Source: Macrococcus sp. DPC7161 (GTDB lineage Bacteria > Bacillota > Bacilli > Staphylococcales > Staphylococcaceae). Taken from it: a stretch of 64,000 bases of DNA. Numbering within the stretch: position 1 is the first letter of the stretch; every line of letters begins with the position of its first letter. Shown here piece after piece: positions 27,240 through 36,064 of the stretch. The DNA is taken from NCBI RefSeq assembly GCF_004117835.1, contig NZ_SDSC01000006.1:1-64000 (forward strand). Direction: 5' to 3'. Made by a program: the position numbers and the translations under genes. The notes below the pieces were generated by a model. That model did not search any database. It had not been told where the DNA came from and worked only from the letters and a program-made list of their open reading frames with translations.

Positions 27240-28196
27240 CTATTTTACTTTCTTCGCTAAATCAGTAATGTATTCAAAGAATGCATCATGGTCCACGTCA
27301 TAAACCACGTTCACTGGACGGCCATTTTCCATTTCATATGTACGTCCTTGACTTGGTCCGTGTGTGTAAACGCCTGATTCAACAACTTTAGATTTCACCA
27401 ATTCTGGTTTACCTAATGAAGCGGTTGTTAACACATCCCATAAATAATATGTAGAGTTCGTTACAAAGTGTTTCAAAGGTGGCACTACTGCATAGCTTAC
27501 ACCTAAGAAGTCCACGCCTTCATATTGACGTTCGTTTGCCCACATTTGACGGATGTCGCCTGTTAATGGGACTTGAATTGTACTCTCTAATGCGACCATA
27601 TCGATTTTGATATCTGCATCAAAAACAACACCAACCGCTTCTGGATCCCAGAATGCGTTCCATTCTGCAGTACCGTCATGTTCAGGTTCATGTACATTAC
27701 CTTCTTCACGGTATGTACCACCCATCCATACTAACTTGTCAATTTTATCAACGATTTTTGGTTCTACTTCTAATGCTTTGGCTAAGTCAGTTAAAGGTCC
27801 TGTAAAGAGTAATGTCGTTTTCTCTTTTTCATTCATTACTTTTTCGATTAAATGTTCATGTGCAGCTAATTTTGATAATGGTGCATCAATCGATCCTTTT
27901 TCATTTAAAATTGGTAGTGCATCCATAAAGAACGCATGCATGCGCCAATCTTTTGGAAATGGATTTTTTCCACGTAACGGACTCATCGCCGTTTCCAATT
28001 TCCCATCACCAAATCGATCAATAATTTTTCTAGATGCATATGTAGCTGGCTCAATATAACAATCTGCATCGATTACTGATACACCTGTTAATTTTACATT
28101 ATCCATTTGAAGTAATAAGAATAATGAGATTAAATCATCTACGCCACCGTCATGGTTAAAATAGACATTCTGTTTCACAATAAGACCCACTTTCAT
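27240..28196 (-). CDS. Inosine-uridine preferring nucleoside hydrolase family
   Basis: 318 residues. FNHDGGVDDLISL near residue 13 is the Ca2+-binding signature (usually DxDPGxDD; Gly replaces Pro here). LLFTGPLTDLAKAL and MGGTYREEGNV are further family blocks. HDGTAEWNAFWDPEA matches the active-site NxxxDPEA loop, and YDVDHDAFF near the C-terminus gives the last His/Asp pair. These enzymes cleave the N-glycosidic bond of ribonucleosides for base salvage. It is a single gene with its own terminator. The substrate (purine or pyrimidine) is not evident. Confidence 0.9.
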   Translation of the reverse strand: MKVGLIVKQNVYFNHDGGVDDLISLFLLLQMDNVKLTGVSVIDADCYIEPATYASRKIIDRFGDGKLETAMSPLRGKNPFPKDWRMHAFFMDALPILNEKGSIDAPLSKLAAHEHLIEKVMNEKEKTTLLFTGPLTDLAKALEVEPKIVDKIDKLVWMGGTYREEGNVHEPEHDGTAEWNAFWDPEAVGVVFDADIKIDMVALESTIQVPLTGDIRQMWANERQYEGVDFLGVSYAVVPPLKHFVTNSTYYLWDVLTTASLGKPELVKSKVVESGVYTHGPSQGRTYEMENGRPVNVVYDVDHDAFFEYITDLAKKVK

Positions 28197-28228
28197 TTAA
28201 ATTTACCTTCTTACTTTAAAACAAAAAA

Positions 28229-28252
28229 ACGGCTAAGGCAATCCTTAACCGT
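28229..28252 (-). terminator. Terminator overlapping the end of the small membrane protein gene
   Basis: ACGGCTAAGG / CCTTAACCGT stem with one mismatch, followed by TTTTTTT on the minus strand. Confidence 0.75.
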
Positions 28253-28490
28253 AATATAATGCAGCAAACCATAATAATAAAAATAAATCAAATGCATGTC
28301 TAATCATATTTTGACGCCATGTATTTTGTTCATTACTATCTAAAAGTCCAATGATTAAGAGTGCTGCCATGGCATATACAAGTATTCCACTAAAGTTCAT
28401 GGGTGTAAAGAATCTCATAATGATTAATCCGATAATCACAAAATTTAAATAAGTATAAATTCTACCCCATATCGTATTGTTGTATCTCAA
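28245..28490 (-). CDS. Small multi-pass membrane protein, unknown
   Basis: 81 residues from TTG 28490, which has AGGAAG 7 bases upstream; the ATG at 28523 has none. Three hydrophobic helices (YLNFVIIGLIIMRFF, ILVYAMAALLIIGLL, AFDLFLLLWFAALYYG) are joined by a polar DSNEQNTWRQN loop. No family recognised. Confidence 0.6.
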   Translation of the reverse strand: MRYNNTIWGRIYTYLNFVIIGLIIMRFFTPMNFSGILVYAMAALLIIGLLDSNEQNTWRQNMIRHAFDLFLLLWFAALYYG

Positions 28491-28559
28491 TGTGTCACTT
28501 CCTAAAAAAATTGATACACACACTATACCATTTTTTTCATGGCATGTATAAAATAAGGC

Positions 28560-29531
28560 TTATTTTATACGACTAATATTCGTGCTTTTTTTACGTTTTT
28601 TTGACTTTTTCACTACTCGTGAATTAATTGCTCGTTTAACAACCTCTTTTTTCTCTTTAAAGCCTCCTGCCAAAGACCATACTGGAATTTCTTCATGTAC
28701 AGGTGTAATGACTTGCATGTATTTAGCAAGTGGTAATTTTTTAAGTCGTCTCACTTTAATTAAGCGTCTCACGTAATTTTCAACACGTGCACTATCTTCT
28801 GACAAACGCATTTCACGAATAAGCTCATCAACAATCACAGATTGACCTGTTAATAAATTGGTTTCAATAAACTTTTTGAAACGTTCTACTTGTGCTGATT
28901 GTGGAATCATCGTCATTGTTTGATAATCCATCAATGTCGTCATATTTTCTGGCATCACGATAGGTGTCTTTTTAGCACGCTCTAAATCTAATTTGAAATG
29001 ATCAAAGTGTGGATGTCTTGCACCATTGTCATCCATATAATCATGCATATCACTAAATAACGTTAATAAATCACGCTGAATCGCTTCAACTGATTTAGTC
29101 ATACCATCCATTTGCGCTAACTTTTGAATTGCTTCATATGAAACATAACCATAATAGTTTAATACCGCACGATAAAATAATGTTAAATCCATTTGTTCAC
29201 TTGCAGGATTTACATTACTAAACAGATGTGTCTTCAAATCTGTTGGTATCACGACTTCTCCATTACTTTCAAACAAGAAAGTAGACACATCTGGTGTATC
29301 CATCGTAACTTTATCTTCTTGTTGAAATGGTTGATAGATTGAATCCGACTGCATTTTTTCTTTCAATACATCAGATTCAAATACAAATGTATTAATCATT
29401 TCAACAAGTTCATCTTTTTTCTTAGATGAAAAATTTTTAATTTTGTGTGTACGACAAATATGTTTTAAGTCATTCACTGTTAATGTTTTTAAATGGTCTA
29501 CTAAATGTAGCTGATGCTGACTTGTTGTCAT
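28560..29531 (-). CDS. Rho-N/SAP-like domain protein of unknown function
   Basis: 323 residues. The N-terminal 50 (LKTLTVNDLKHICRTHKIKNFSSKKKDELVEMI) form a SAP or Rho-N type helical domain that often binds nucleic acid. The rest is soluble, without motifs I recognise, and ends in a strongly basic tail (RAINSRVVKKSKKRKKSTNISRIK), which also suits nucleic-acid contact. The ribosome site GGAGGG precedes ATG 29531. Similar proteins occur in staphylococci as hypotheticals. Confidence 0.65.
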   Translation of the reverse strand: MTTSQHQLHLVDHLKTLTVNDLKHICRTHKIKNFSSKKKDELVEMINTFVFESDVLKEKMQSDSIYQPFQQEDKVTMDTPDVSTFLFESNGEVVIPTDLKTHLFSNVNPASEQMDLTLFYRAVLNYYGYVSYEAIQKLAQMDGMTKSVEAIQRDLLTLFSDMHDYMDDNGARHPHFDHFKLDLERAKKTPIVMPENMTTLMDYQTMTMIPQSAQVERFKKFIETNLLTGQSVIVDELIREMRLSEDSARVENYVRRLIKVRRLKKLPLAKYMQVITPVHEEIPVWSLAGGFKEKKEVVKRAINSRVVKKSKKRKKSTNISRIK

Positions 29532-29650
29532 TCTATTCCCTCCGAAGCATACGCTAATTTATAATCATTATTATGTAAAATCTTATCAATTATAACACCC
29601 ATATATATCTCAAACAATACGATTTATTTTATTTATTTACAAACAAATCA

Positions 29651-30133
29651 TTAAGCATTAAATAACGAATTGGTTACAATGAATGCATCTGTGTCTGCAA
29701 TTTTTGTTCCATAAACACGTGTACGATGACGCGGTTTAGAAATAAATGCAATGCGTCGATCTTTATTTATCGTGTCATCTCCAATACATCGTTTAAATTC
29801 ATCATAAGTCAATGCACATATCTCACTTTGATAGTCTTCATCACTTAAATGAAAGAATATATGAAAATTTGAATTCAATTGATAATATTTTTCTATTTTT
29901 AATATTTCATCGTAATGAAACTTAAAGCTCCAACGCTTTTGATGTACACGTCGACTACTCGGCTTTGAAGCATATTTTGCATAGACGAAGTGTGTGGTCT
30001 CTTTGACCATCACTTGTGTAATACTTGCATCATTTTGTAAAAGCTCAAATGTGATGGGCATCATACTTTGTTCCAAAAGAATCGAATGAATCACACTTAA
30101 ATACATTTTCTTTTTATTACTCGTTAGCTTCAT
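29651..30133 (-). CDS. Hypothetical cytoplasmic protein
   Basis: 160 residues with mixed alpha/beta character, no signal or membrane helix and no motif I recognise. An Arg/Lys-rich stretch (SSRRVHQKRWSFKF, about 58-70) and a second (INKDRRIAFISKPRHRTRVYG) could contact nucleic acid. It is divergent from nrdD and separated from it by the NrdR-like sites. The start has GAGAGGAACGC nearby. Confidence 0.5.
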   Translation of the reverse strand: MKLTSNKKKMYLSVIHSILLEQSMMPITFELLQNDASITQVMVKETTHFVYAKYASKPSSRRVHQKRWSFKFHYDEILKIEKYYQLNSNFHIFFHLSDEDYQSEICALTYDEFKRCIGDDTINKDRRIAFISKPRHRTRVYGTKIADTDAFIVTNSLFNA

Positions 30134-30238
30134 CTTGCGTTCCTCTCTGTTTTTTACTCACAATTTACTACTTTAATCAAATTTTTGACCAGTGTCAATT
30201 TTGACAATTCTTTTTCAAGTCTGTGAAATCCCACAATA

Positions 30239-30285
30239 ACACAACATATAGTATTAAAATGATAAATACATACAATATATTGTGT
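30239..30285 (+). promoter_or_regulatory. Two NrdR-like boxes upstream of nrdD
   Basis: ACACAACATATAGTAT (30239-30254) and ATACAATATATTGTGT (30270-30285) match the NrdR palindrome ACACWATATATWGTGT at 14 and 15 of 16 positions. Their starts are 31 bp apart, the three-turn spacing typical of NrdR pairs. They end 15 bases before the nrdD start. NrdR is the ATP/dATP-sensing repressor of ribonucleotide reductase genes. Confidence 0.75.
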
Positions 30286-30300
30286 TTTGGAGGAATTACT

Positions 30301-32142
30301 ATGAAATCATTAGAAGATGAAATACAACGTTTAACCAATCAAGATGAAAGTATCATTCATGAAAATGCAAATAAAGATGCGAATGTCTTTAATACGAGAA
30401 GAGATTTAACAGCAGGGACTGTTGCGAAATATATCGGTTTAAATATGCTGCCTCATCATGTACGAGATGCTCATAATAATGGAGATATTCATTTTCATGA
30501 CCTAGATTATCACCCTTATATGCCTATGACAAATTGTTGTTTAATTGATATCGAACATATGCTAAAAAATGGCTTTAAAATTGGTAATGCTGTCGTTGAA
30601 TCACCGAAATCCATTCAAACAGCTGCAGCTCAAATTGCACAAATCATTGCAAACGTAGCAAGCAGTCAATATGGTGGATGTTCAGTCGATCGCATCGATG
30701 AAGTATTAAGCGTTTATGCAAGGAAGAATGCTGAAAAACATTTGCAAACAGCTCAAACTTTTCAGTTAGGAGACCAAACGGAACGATACGTTCAACAACT
30801 CACTGAAAAAGATGTTTATGATGCAATGCAATCATTAGAATATGAAATTAATACTTTATATACTTCTAATGGACAAACACCATTTGTGACATTCGGATTC
30901 GGACTTGGCACAGATGAATACAGTGTAATGATTCAAAAAGCGATGCTCAATATCCGTTACAGAGGGCTCGGTAAAGATCAAACGACTGCTATTTTTCCAA
31001 AGCTCGTATTCAGTTTAAAAAGAGGAGTCAACTTAACACCAGAAGACCCTAACTACGACGTGAAGCAACAAGCTTTAAAATGTGCCATCCGACGTATGTA
31101 TCCTGATGTACTTAATTATGAGGGTTTAACAAAGTTAATCGGAGACTTTAAAGTCCCAATGGGTTGTAGAAGTTTCTTAAACCAATATCAAGAAAATGGG
31201 ATAAATATTAATAACGGACGATGTAACTTAGGTGTTGTCACATTAAATTTACCAAGAATCGCACTCGAAACGAAAAACAGCGAAACATTTATGACTTTAT
31301 TAAAAGAGCGTTTGGATATTGTTAGAGATGCATGTTTATATCGCATTCAACGTTTGAATGATGTTATCCCTGAAAATGCACCAATACTCTATCAGTATGG
31401 TGCTTTCACACATCGACTCGCACCAGGCGCAAAAGTTGATTCATTATTTAAAAACAAACGTGCCACCATCAGTATTGGGTACATTGGTATATATGAAGTT
31501 GGCAGAGCGTTATTTGGTATCGATTGGGAAGAAGATGAAGAGGCCATTTCATTTACAACAAACATCTTAAAGTACATGCATGATTACGCGAAACAGCTAT
31601 CAGATGAACATCAAATACAATTCAGTATTTATGCAACACCATCAGAATCACTAACAGATCGCTTCTGTAGATTAGATACTGAAAAGTTTGGCATGATTCA
31701 AGATATCACGGATAAAGGCTATTACACCAATTCGTATCATTACGATATTAGAAAAAAGATTTCACCGTTTGATAAAATTGACTTCGAAAGTCAATATGTG
31801 AAATATTCAACAGGTGGTTTCATTCATTACTGTGAATATCCAAGTTTGAAACATAATCCAAGTGCACTAGAAGCCGTTTGGGATTATGCTTATGATAAAG
31901 TCGGTTATCTTGGTACAAATACACCGATCGATCAATGCCTTGAATGTGGATTTGAAGGTGACTTCACCCCTACAGCTCATGGATTTAAATGTCCTAATTG
32001 TGGTAATAGCAACCCAGAAACAACAGACGTCGTGAAAAGAACTTGTGGTTATTTAGGAAACCCATTGAAACGCCCAATGGTCAAAGGACGTCACGAAGAA
32101 ATTAAACATCGTATTAAACATATGGATGCTTGCGATGAGTAA
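30301..32142 (+). CDS. nrdD: Anaerobic (class III) ribonucleoside-triphosphate reductase
   Basis: 613 residues from ATG 30301 with GGAGG at 30289-30293. The N-terminal segment (about 1-80) is short. The ten-stranded barrel carries DIHFHDLDY, TNCCLIDIEHML and VNLTPEDPNYD. Near the C-terminus CLECGF and CPNCG form the zinc ribbon, and RTCGYLGNP holds the radical Gly. It makes deoxynucleotides without oxygen, with formate as reductant. NrdG starts within its end, so the two are cotranslated. The paired NrdR boxes upstream indicate repression when dNTPs are plentiful. Confidence 0.96.
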   Translation: MKSLEDEIQRLTNQDESIIHENANKDANVFNTRRDLTAGTVAKYIGLNMLPHHVRDAHNNGDIHFHDLDYHPYMPMTNCCLIDIEHMLKNGFKIGNAVVESPKSIQTAAAQIAQIIANVASSQYGGCSVDRIDEVLSVYARKNAEKHLQTAQTFQLGDQTERYVQQLTEKDVYDAMQSLEYEINTLYTSNGQTPFVTFGFGLGTDEYSVMIQKAMLNIRYRGLGKDQTTAIFPKLVFSLKRGVNLTPEDPNYDVKQQALKCAIRRMYPDVLNYEGLTKLIGDFKVPMGCRSFLNQYQENGININNGRCNLGVVTLNLPRIALETKNSETFMTLLKERLDIVRDACLYRIQRLNDVIPENAPILYQYGAFTHRLAPGAKVDSLFKNKRATISIGYIGIYEVGRALFGIDWEEDEEAISFTTNILKYMHDYAKQLSDEHQIQFSIYATPSESLTDRFCRLDTEKFGMIQDITDKGYYTNSYHYDIRKKISPFDKIDFESQYVKYSTGGFIHYCEYPSLKHNPSALEAVWDYAYDKVGYLGTNTPIDQCLECGFEGDFTPTAHGFKCPNCGNSNPETTDVVKRTCGYLGNPLKRPMVKGRHEEIKHRIKHMDACDE

Positions 32143-32623
32143 TTGTTATGAAGGTCATCAACATGTTGCAAAAGTGATGAAAGACGTCGTGACTGATGGC
32201 GAGGGCGTAAGAATTTCAGTTTATGTTTCTGGTTGCAGATTTCACTGTCCGGATTGCTTTAATGCGAGTATTTGGGATTTTCAAAAAGGGCGTCTTTATG
32301 ATCAATCATTAGAAGACGAAATCATGTCATTACTCGATAAACCCTATATATCGGGCCTTTCTATACTTGGTGGTGAACCGTTACAAAATTTAGCAATTAC
32401 AAAACCACTCATTAAAGCATTTAGGAATAAATTCAAAAATACAAAGACCATTTGGCTGTGGAGTGGTTATATGTTAGAGTACATACAAAATGATGCGCAA
32501 CTTAAACCGTTACTCAATGACATTGATGTACTCGTTGACGGCCCTTTTGTTGCTCATTTAAAAAAATTAGATTTACCATTTCGAGGATCACTCAATCAGA
32601 GAATTCATTATTTGAAACCATAA
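32126..32623 (+). CDS. nrdG: Anaerobic ribonucleotide reductase activating protein (radical SAM)
   Basis: 165 residues from ATG 32126, overlapping nrdD; ATG 32135 (MSNCYEGHQH...) is an equally possible start, as neither has a strong ribosome site. VSGCRFHCPDCFN is the CX3CX2C site of the [4Fe-4S] cluster, and SILGGEPL binds S-adenosylmethionine. It produces the glycyl radical on NrdD. It is the last gene of the operon, followed by a long terminator. Confidence 0.95.
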   Translation: MLAMSNCYEGHQHVAKVMKDVVTDGEGVRISVYVSGCRFHCPDCFNASIWDFQKGRLYDQSLEDEIMSLLDKPYISGLSILGGEPLQNLAITKPLIKAFRNKFKNTKTIWLWSGYMLEYIQNDAQLKPLLNDIDVLVDGPFVAHLKKLDLPFRGSLNQRIHYLKP

Positions 32624-32667
32624 AAAAATCATGGCTACCTATTATGCAGGTGGCCATGATTTTTTTA
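32622..32667 (+). terminator. Terminator of nrdDG
   Basis: AAATCATGGCTACCT / AGGTGGCCATGATTT stem (one mismatch, 7-base loop), then TTTT. Confidence 0.88.
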
Positions 32668-32678
32668 TGTAAATTTAG

Positions 32679-33129
32679 GTTTGCGGCTCATCTGTCCGTC
32701 TCACTTGAGCTGCAGATTCGTTTGCAGCTCATCTGTCCGTCTCACTTGAGCTGCAGATTCGTTTGCAGCTCATCTGTTCGTCTCACTTGAGCTGCAGATT
32801 CGTTTGCGGCTCATCTGTTCAGCTCACTTGAGCTGCAGATTCGTTTGCGGCTCATCTGTTCAGCTCACTTGAGCTGCAGATTCGTTTGCGGCTCATCTGT
32901 CCGGCTCACTTGAGCTGCAGATTCGTTTGCGGCTCATCTGTCCGGCTCACTTGAGCTGCAGATCCGTTTGCGGCTCATCTGTTCGCTTCACTTGAGCTGC
33001 AGATCCGTTTGCGGCTCATCTGTTCAGCTCACTTGAGCTGCAGATTCGTTTGCGGCTCATCTGTTCAGCTCACTTGAGCTGCAGATTCGTTTGCGGCTCA
33101 TCTGTTCGGCTCACTTGAGCTGCAGATCC
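32679..33129. repeat. Eleven tandem copies of a 41-bp hairpin unit
   Basis: Units begin at 32679, 32720, 32761, 32802, 32843, 32884, 32925, 32966, 33007, 33048 and 33089, without spacers. Each contains TTTGCGGCTCATCTGT and CACTTGAGCTGCAGAT. GAGCTGCA pairs with TGCRGCTC across the unit border (perfect in copies 2-3, one G-T elsewhere), and CAGCTC-ACTT-GAGCTG is an alternative stem in some units. The array fills the space between convergent nrdG and the gene at 33136. Confidence 0.95.
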
Positions 33130-33135
33130 ATTTAT

Positions 33136-33687
33136 TTATTTAACGTTCACAGTTACATACCATTTTTCATCTTGCCATAACTGTGAACTGTCTGATTGAT
33201 TGCTATGATTTTTTAAATCTTTAGCGATGTGGTAGTCAAATGAAACTTGATTTACTTTATCAGACCATTGGATTGCTTTCATATCATCACGAACTAATTT
33301 TAAATCTGGCTTTTCAAGAGTGATACGATACCCTTTATCACTTTCACCTTTATAAACATGTGCAATCGTTAAATATTGAATATTTTTACCTTTTTTCGTA
33401 ATCATAAATGTATGAATGTCTTTTGATTTATTAGAGTGATTCTGCCCAATGTCACTCGTAGTGATATCCGTATCTGCAACGGTTCTACCTATAACGTATT
33501 TTTCTAAGTCATTTTTTGCATCTTTTACAGTTGCATATAAACCGCTTTGTAAGTAATTCACATCACTATCCGACATTGTATCTATTTTTTCATTTTTGAA
33601 ATACATTACTGTACTTAATATGATTGCAAATACCACTGCTATGACAACGAAGATACCTATTTGTTTCCAATGCTTCTTATCTCTCAT
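33136..33687 (-). CDS. Membrane-anchored extracellular protein, unknown
   Basis: 183 residues: a basic N-terminus (MRDKKHWKQIG), a single membrane helix (IFVVIAVVFAIILSTVMYF), then about 150 outside residues with a beta-rich pattern (FMITKKGKNIQYLTIAHVYKGESDKGYRITLEK). The start shares one base with the stop of the nitroreductase gene (TAATG), so translation is coupled. No family recognised. Confidence 0.6.
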   Translation of the reverse strand: MRDKKHWKQIGIFVVIAVVFAIILSTVMYFKNEKIDTMSDSDVNYLQSGLYATVKDAKNDLEKYVIGRTVADTDITTSDIGQNHSNKSKDIHTFMITKKGKNIQYLTIAHVYKGESDKGYRITLEKPDLKLVRDDMKAIQWSDKVNQVSFDYHIAKDLKNHSNQSDSSQLWQDEKWYVTVNVK

Positions 33688-34346
33688 TAAATTGTACCTA
33701 CTTGCCCGTTATTACCTTTGTTATAACTGATCACTTCAGATACTTCATGTCTTGAGCTATTGTATGGTGGTTTCACACCTTTACCAATAGCAATCATCAT
33801 TACCGGGAAATAACGTTCTGTATCAATATCTAATACTTCCATTACTTCTTGTCTTTCAAAGCCACCAATTGGATTTGTATCATAGCCATAACTTGTTGCT
33901 ACTAACATAAATTGCATTGCAGCAAGATTTGCATCCATCATAGCGTTATAAAGGAAATATTCTCTTTCTTTTAAATTTAACCCTTGTGATAAGAAACCTA
34001 CCGTTTGATCTTTCACTTCTTGTGGCATGTAGCCTAAATCGACTGATTTTTGATAGATTGGATCTAACGTTTTAAAATGATCAACATCACCTAATACGAA
34101 AATAAACGCAGAACTTGTGTTTAATTGACGAGTATTGAACTGTACTAAATCTTTGATTTTCTCTTTTGTTTCATCAGTATCAATGATTACAAATCGCCAA
34201 GGTTGCATATTACATGAAGAAGGTGCTGTTGTTGCGTATTGAATCATTTCTTCCATTTCTTCATGACTAATTTTTACTGTTGGATCGAATTCCTTTACGG
34301 ATTTACGTTTTGCTAATACTTCTTTAAATGACATTTCTAAAGACAT
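33687..34346 (-). CDS. Nitroreductase family FMN oxidoreductase
   Basis: 219 residues. KRKSVKEFDPTVKISHEEM at the start, TTAPSSCNMQPWRFVIIDT (FMN phosphate and ring contact) near 40, and GYDTNPIGGFE near 160 are the family blocks. FMN- and NAD(P)H-dependent reduction of nitro or quinone compounds is the usual activity. Its ribosome site AGGAG lies in one arm of a stable hairpin that also terminates the preceding gene. The gene at 33136 is cotranslated. Confidence 0.88.
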   Translation of the reverse strand: MSLEMSFKEVLAKRKSVKEFDPTVKISHEEMEEMIQYATTAPSSCNMQPWRFVIIDTDETKEKIKDLVQFNTRQLNTSSAFIFVLGDVDHFKTLDPIYQKSVDLGYMPQEVKDQTVGFLSQGLNLKEREYFLYNAMMDANLAAMQFMLVATSYGYDTNPIGGFERQEVMEVLDIDTERYFPVMMIAIGKGVKPPYNSSRHEVSEVISYNKGNNGQVGTI

Positions 34347-34350
34347 AAAA

Positions 34351-34382
34351 AAACTCCTAACTATTAATTATAGTAGGAGTTT
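34351..34382 (-). terminator. Terminator that also contains the nitroreductase ribosome site
   Basis: AAACTCCTAACTAT / ATAGTAGGAGTTT stem (one bulge), then TTTTTTT on the minus strand. It ends the methyltransferase transcript. The AGGAG in its arm is the ribosome site for the ATG at 34346. Confidence 0.75.
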
Positions 34383-34425
34383 AACATGTTTAATTCATAA
34401 TTGAAATCAATTGATTTCAAAGTAT

Positions 34426-35160
34426 TTATTTTCTTCTTGCTGAAATGATCAACATCATTGGTCTTCTTAATTCATCTTTCATTTCTGGATGTTGATCTAA
34501 CATTTCTTGAGTTGGAATTGGCTCATCAATTCCTTTAATTGAAAATTCATTGTCTAGTAATACTTGTATATAATGAGACAATGTACGATGATATTTACGT
34601 ACTTTTTCACCTAAGAAATCAGTCTCACGTTCACCTTCACTATAATAATCATCTACTGGCCAAAATGCCTTTTGACCTGATGCGTCATAATACCAATCTT
34701 GTGATCCTTCAGCTGTATAAACTGGATGTTCCACACTAAATATAAATGTACCATTTATCGTTAAACAATCTCTTACAATTTCAACCACATCTTTGAATGA
34801 TGGCAAATAATGTAGTGCCAATGAACTCATGACCACATCAAATTCGTGTGATTCAAACTCGACATCTTCTATTGGACTATGAATCAATGTAAATTGATCT
34901 GCATGTGGTTGCTCGGCAGCACGTTTTAACATTTTTTCTGAAATATCCACCCCAACGATACGTTCTGCACCTTCAGTCGCTGCATATTCTAAATGCCAAC
35001 CGTAGCCACAACCTAAGTCTAATACATGAGCGCCCTTTAAACTTGGCATCATTTCTTTAAATGACGACCATTCTCCAGCAGCCTCTAAACCATGTTTCGA
35101 ACGTTCCATTTCACTATATTTCTCAAAAAATGAGGTGTCATCAAATATATTACTGTCCAT
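34426..35160 (-). CDS. Class I SAM-dependent methyltransferase
   Basis: 244 residues. HVLDLGCGYGWHLEYAA (motif I, SAM binding, about 50-66), IVGVDISEKML (motif II) and FDVVMSSLALHYL (motif IV) are classic. A UbiE/YcgJ-like small-molecule methyltransferase is most likely, as no nucleic-acid binding part is seen. The substrate is not predictable. It stands alone, with a terminator behind it. Confidence 0.85.
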   Translation of the reverse strand: MDSNIFDDTSFFEKYSEMERSKHGLEAAGEWSSFKEMMPSLKGAHVLDLGCGYGWHLEYAATEGAERIVGVDISEKMLKRAAEQPHADQFTLIHSPIEDVEFESHEFDVVMSSLALHYLPSFKDVVEIVRDCLTINGTFIFSVEHPVYTAEGSQDWYYDASGQKAFWPVDDYYSEGERETDFLGEKVRKYHRTLSHYIQVLLDNEFSIKGIDEPIPTQEMLDQHPEMKDELRRPMMLIISARRK

Positions 35161-35251
35161 TACATTCTCCCTTATGATTAAAAGTTACCATTTTTCATCT
35201 TTAATCATTATATATCATATCTACTACTATGAATGCAAGAATGTTTGAAAT

Positions 35252-35929
35252 TTAATAGTTCGATGTTGGTACTTTGGATTCAACAGACGTTTCTGATGTG
35301 TATACTTCTTTAATCACTGGCGTTGATGGTTCATCAATTACTATAGGTTTAATCGATATTTCTGGCTGCATTTTACTCATATAAATGGCCGCTTTTTGAA
35401 AATAAACATGACCTTCTGCCGCTTCTTTAAAACCTGCTTCTTTCAGTGTTTCATTATTTTTTTCAACCCCTGCATTAATCTTACTTATCGAATCAATATA
35501 TTTTTCATTCGCTTTATTAATATTTTCATTGATTGCTTTTTGTTTTTCAGGGACTTTTGTCGTCTCTTTCTTCGCTTCATACGTTGCAATTTCTTTAATC
35601 ACTTTATGATATTTTTCTTCTAATTTTGATGGATCATCTTCTTTAGAAATAGAAGTAAAAACCTCATTCATATGATTCGAATAATCAGAAGCAACATCTA
35701 AATATGCCATAGCAGGTGGTGCTGATGTTAATATTTGCTGTTTTGTAGTTTGGATGGTTGCTTTAGTTTGCGCTTTATTTTTAGAAATTAATCCTAACGT
35801 TTTACCATCTAAGTGTAATTCATGTAAGCCTTTGTATGACGTCTTGTAAGTTTTCTCTTTTACTTCTGAAGCATCACTACATCCACTCAATAAACCAATA
35901 CACACGACAGACAGCATCCATTTTCTCAT
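35252..35929 (-). CDS. YkyA-like cell-wall binding lipoprotein
   Basis: 225 residues. The signal peptide has a clean lipobox (VVCIGLLSGCSD, Cys 17). The mature part is long helical coiled coil (about 80-190, Lys/Glu-rich: EKYHKVIKEIATYEAKKETTK...), as in the YkyA family of putative cell-wall lipoproteins. It is attached outside the membrane. The role is unknown, possibly related to envelope integrity. Confidence 0.7.
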   Translation of the reverse strand: MRKWMLSVVCIGLLSGCSDASEVKEKTYKTSYKGLHELHLDGKTLGLISKNKAQTKATIQTTKQQILTSAPPAMAYLDVASDYSNHMNEVFTSISKEDDPSKLEEKYHKVIKEIATYEAKKETTKVPEKQKAINENINKANEKYIDSISKINAGVEKNNETLKEAGFKEAAEGHVYFQKAAIYMSKMQPEISIKPIVIDEPSTPVIKEVYTSETSVESKVPTSNY

Positions 35930-36030
35930 CGTTTTACTCCTAATTTTGTCGTTTTATAAATATTGCCTTTATTTTACAACATTTAATAAAAGAAGTAAAT
36001 GGAGTAGCATTATTTACCAGTATATACAAA

Positions 36031-36062
36031 AATAAAGAACATCCTATAAGATGTTCTTTATT
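36031..36062 (-). terminator. Terminator of the gene at 36065
   Basis: AATAAAGAACATC / GATGTTCTTTATT perfect 13-bp stem with a 6-base loop, then TTTTTG on the minus strand. Confidence 0.85.
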
Positions 36063-36064
36063 TT

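Noticed and set aside
32679..33129. CRISPR array
   Set aside because: The 41-bp units are contiguous without unique spacers, and there are no cas genes.
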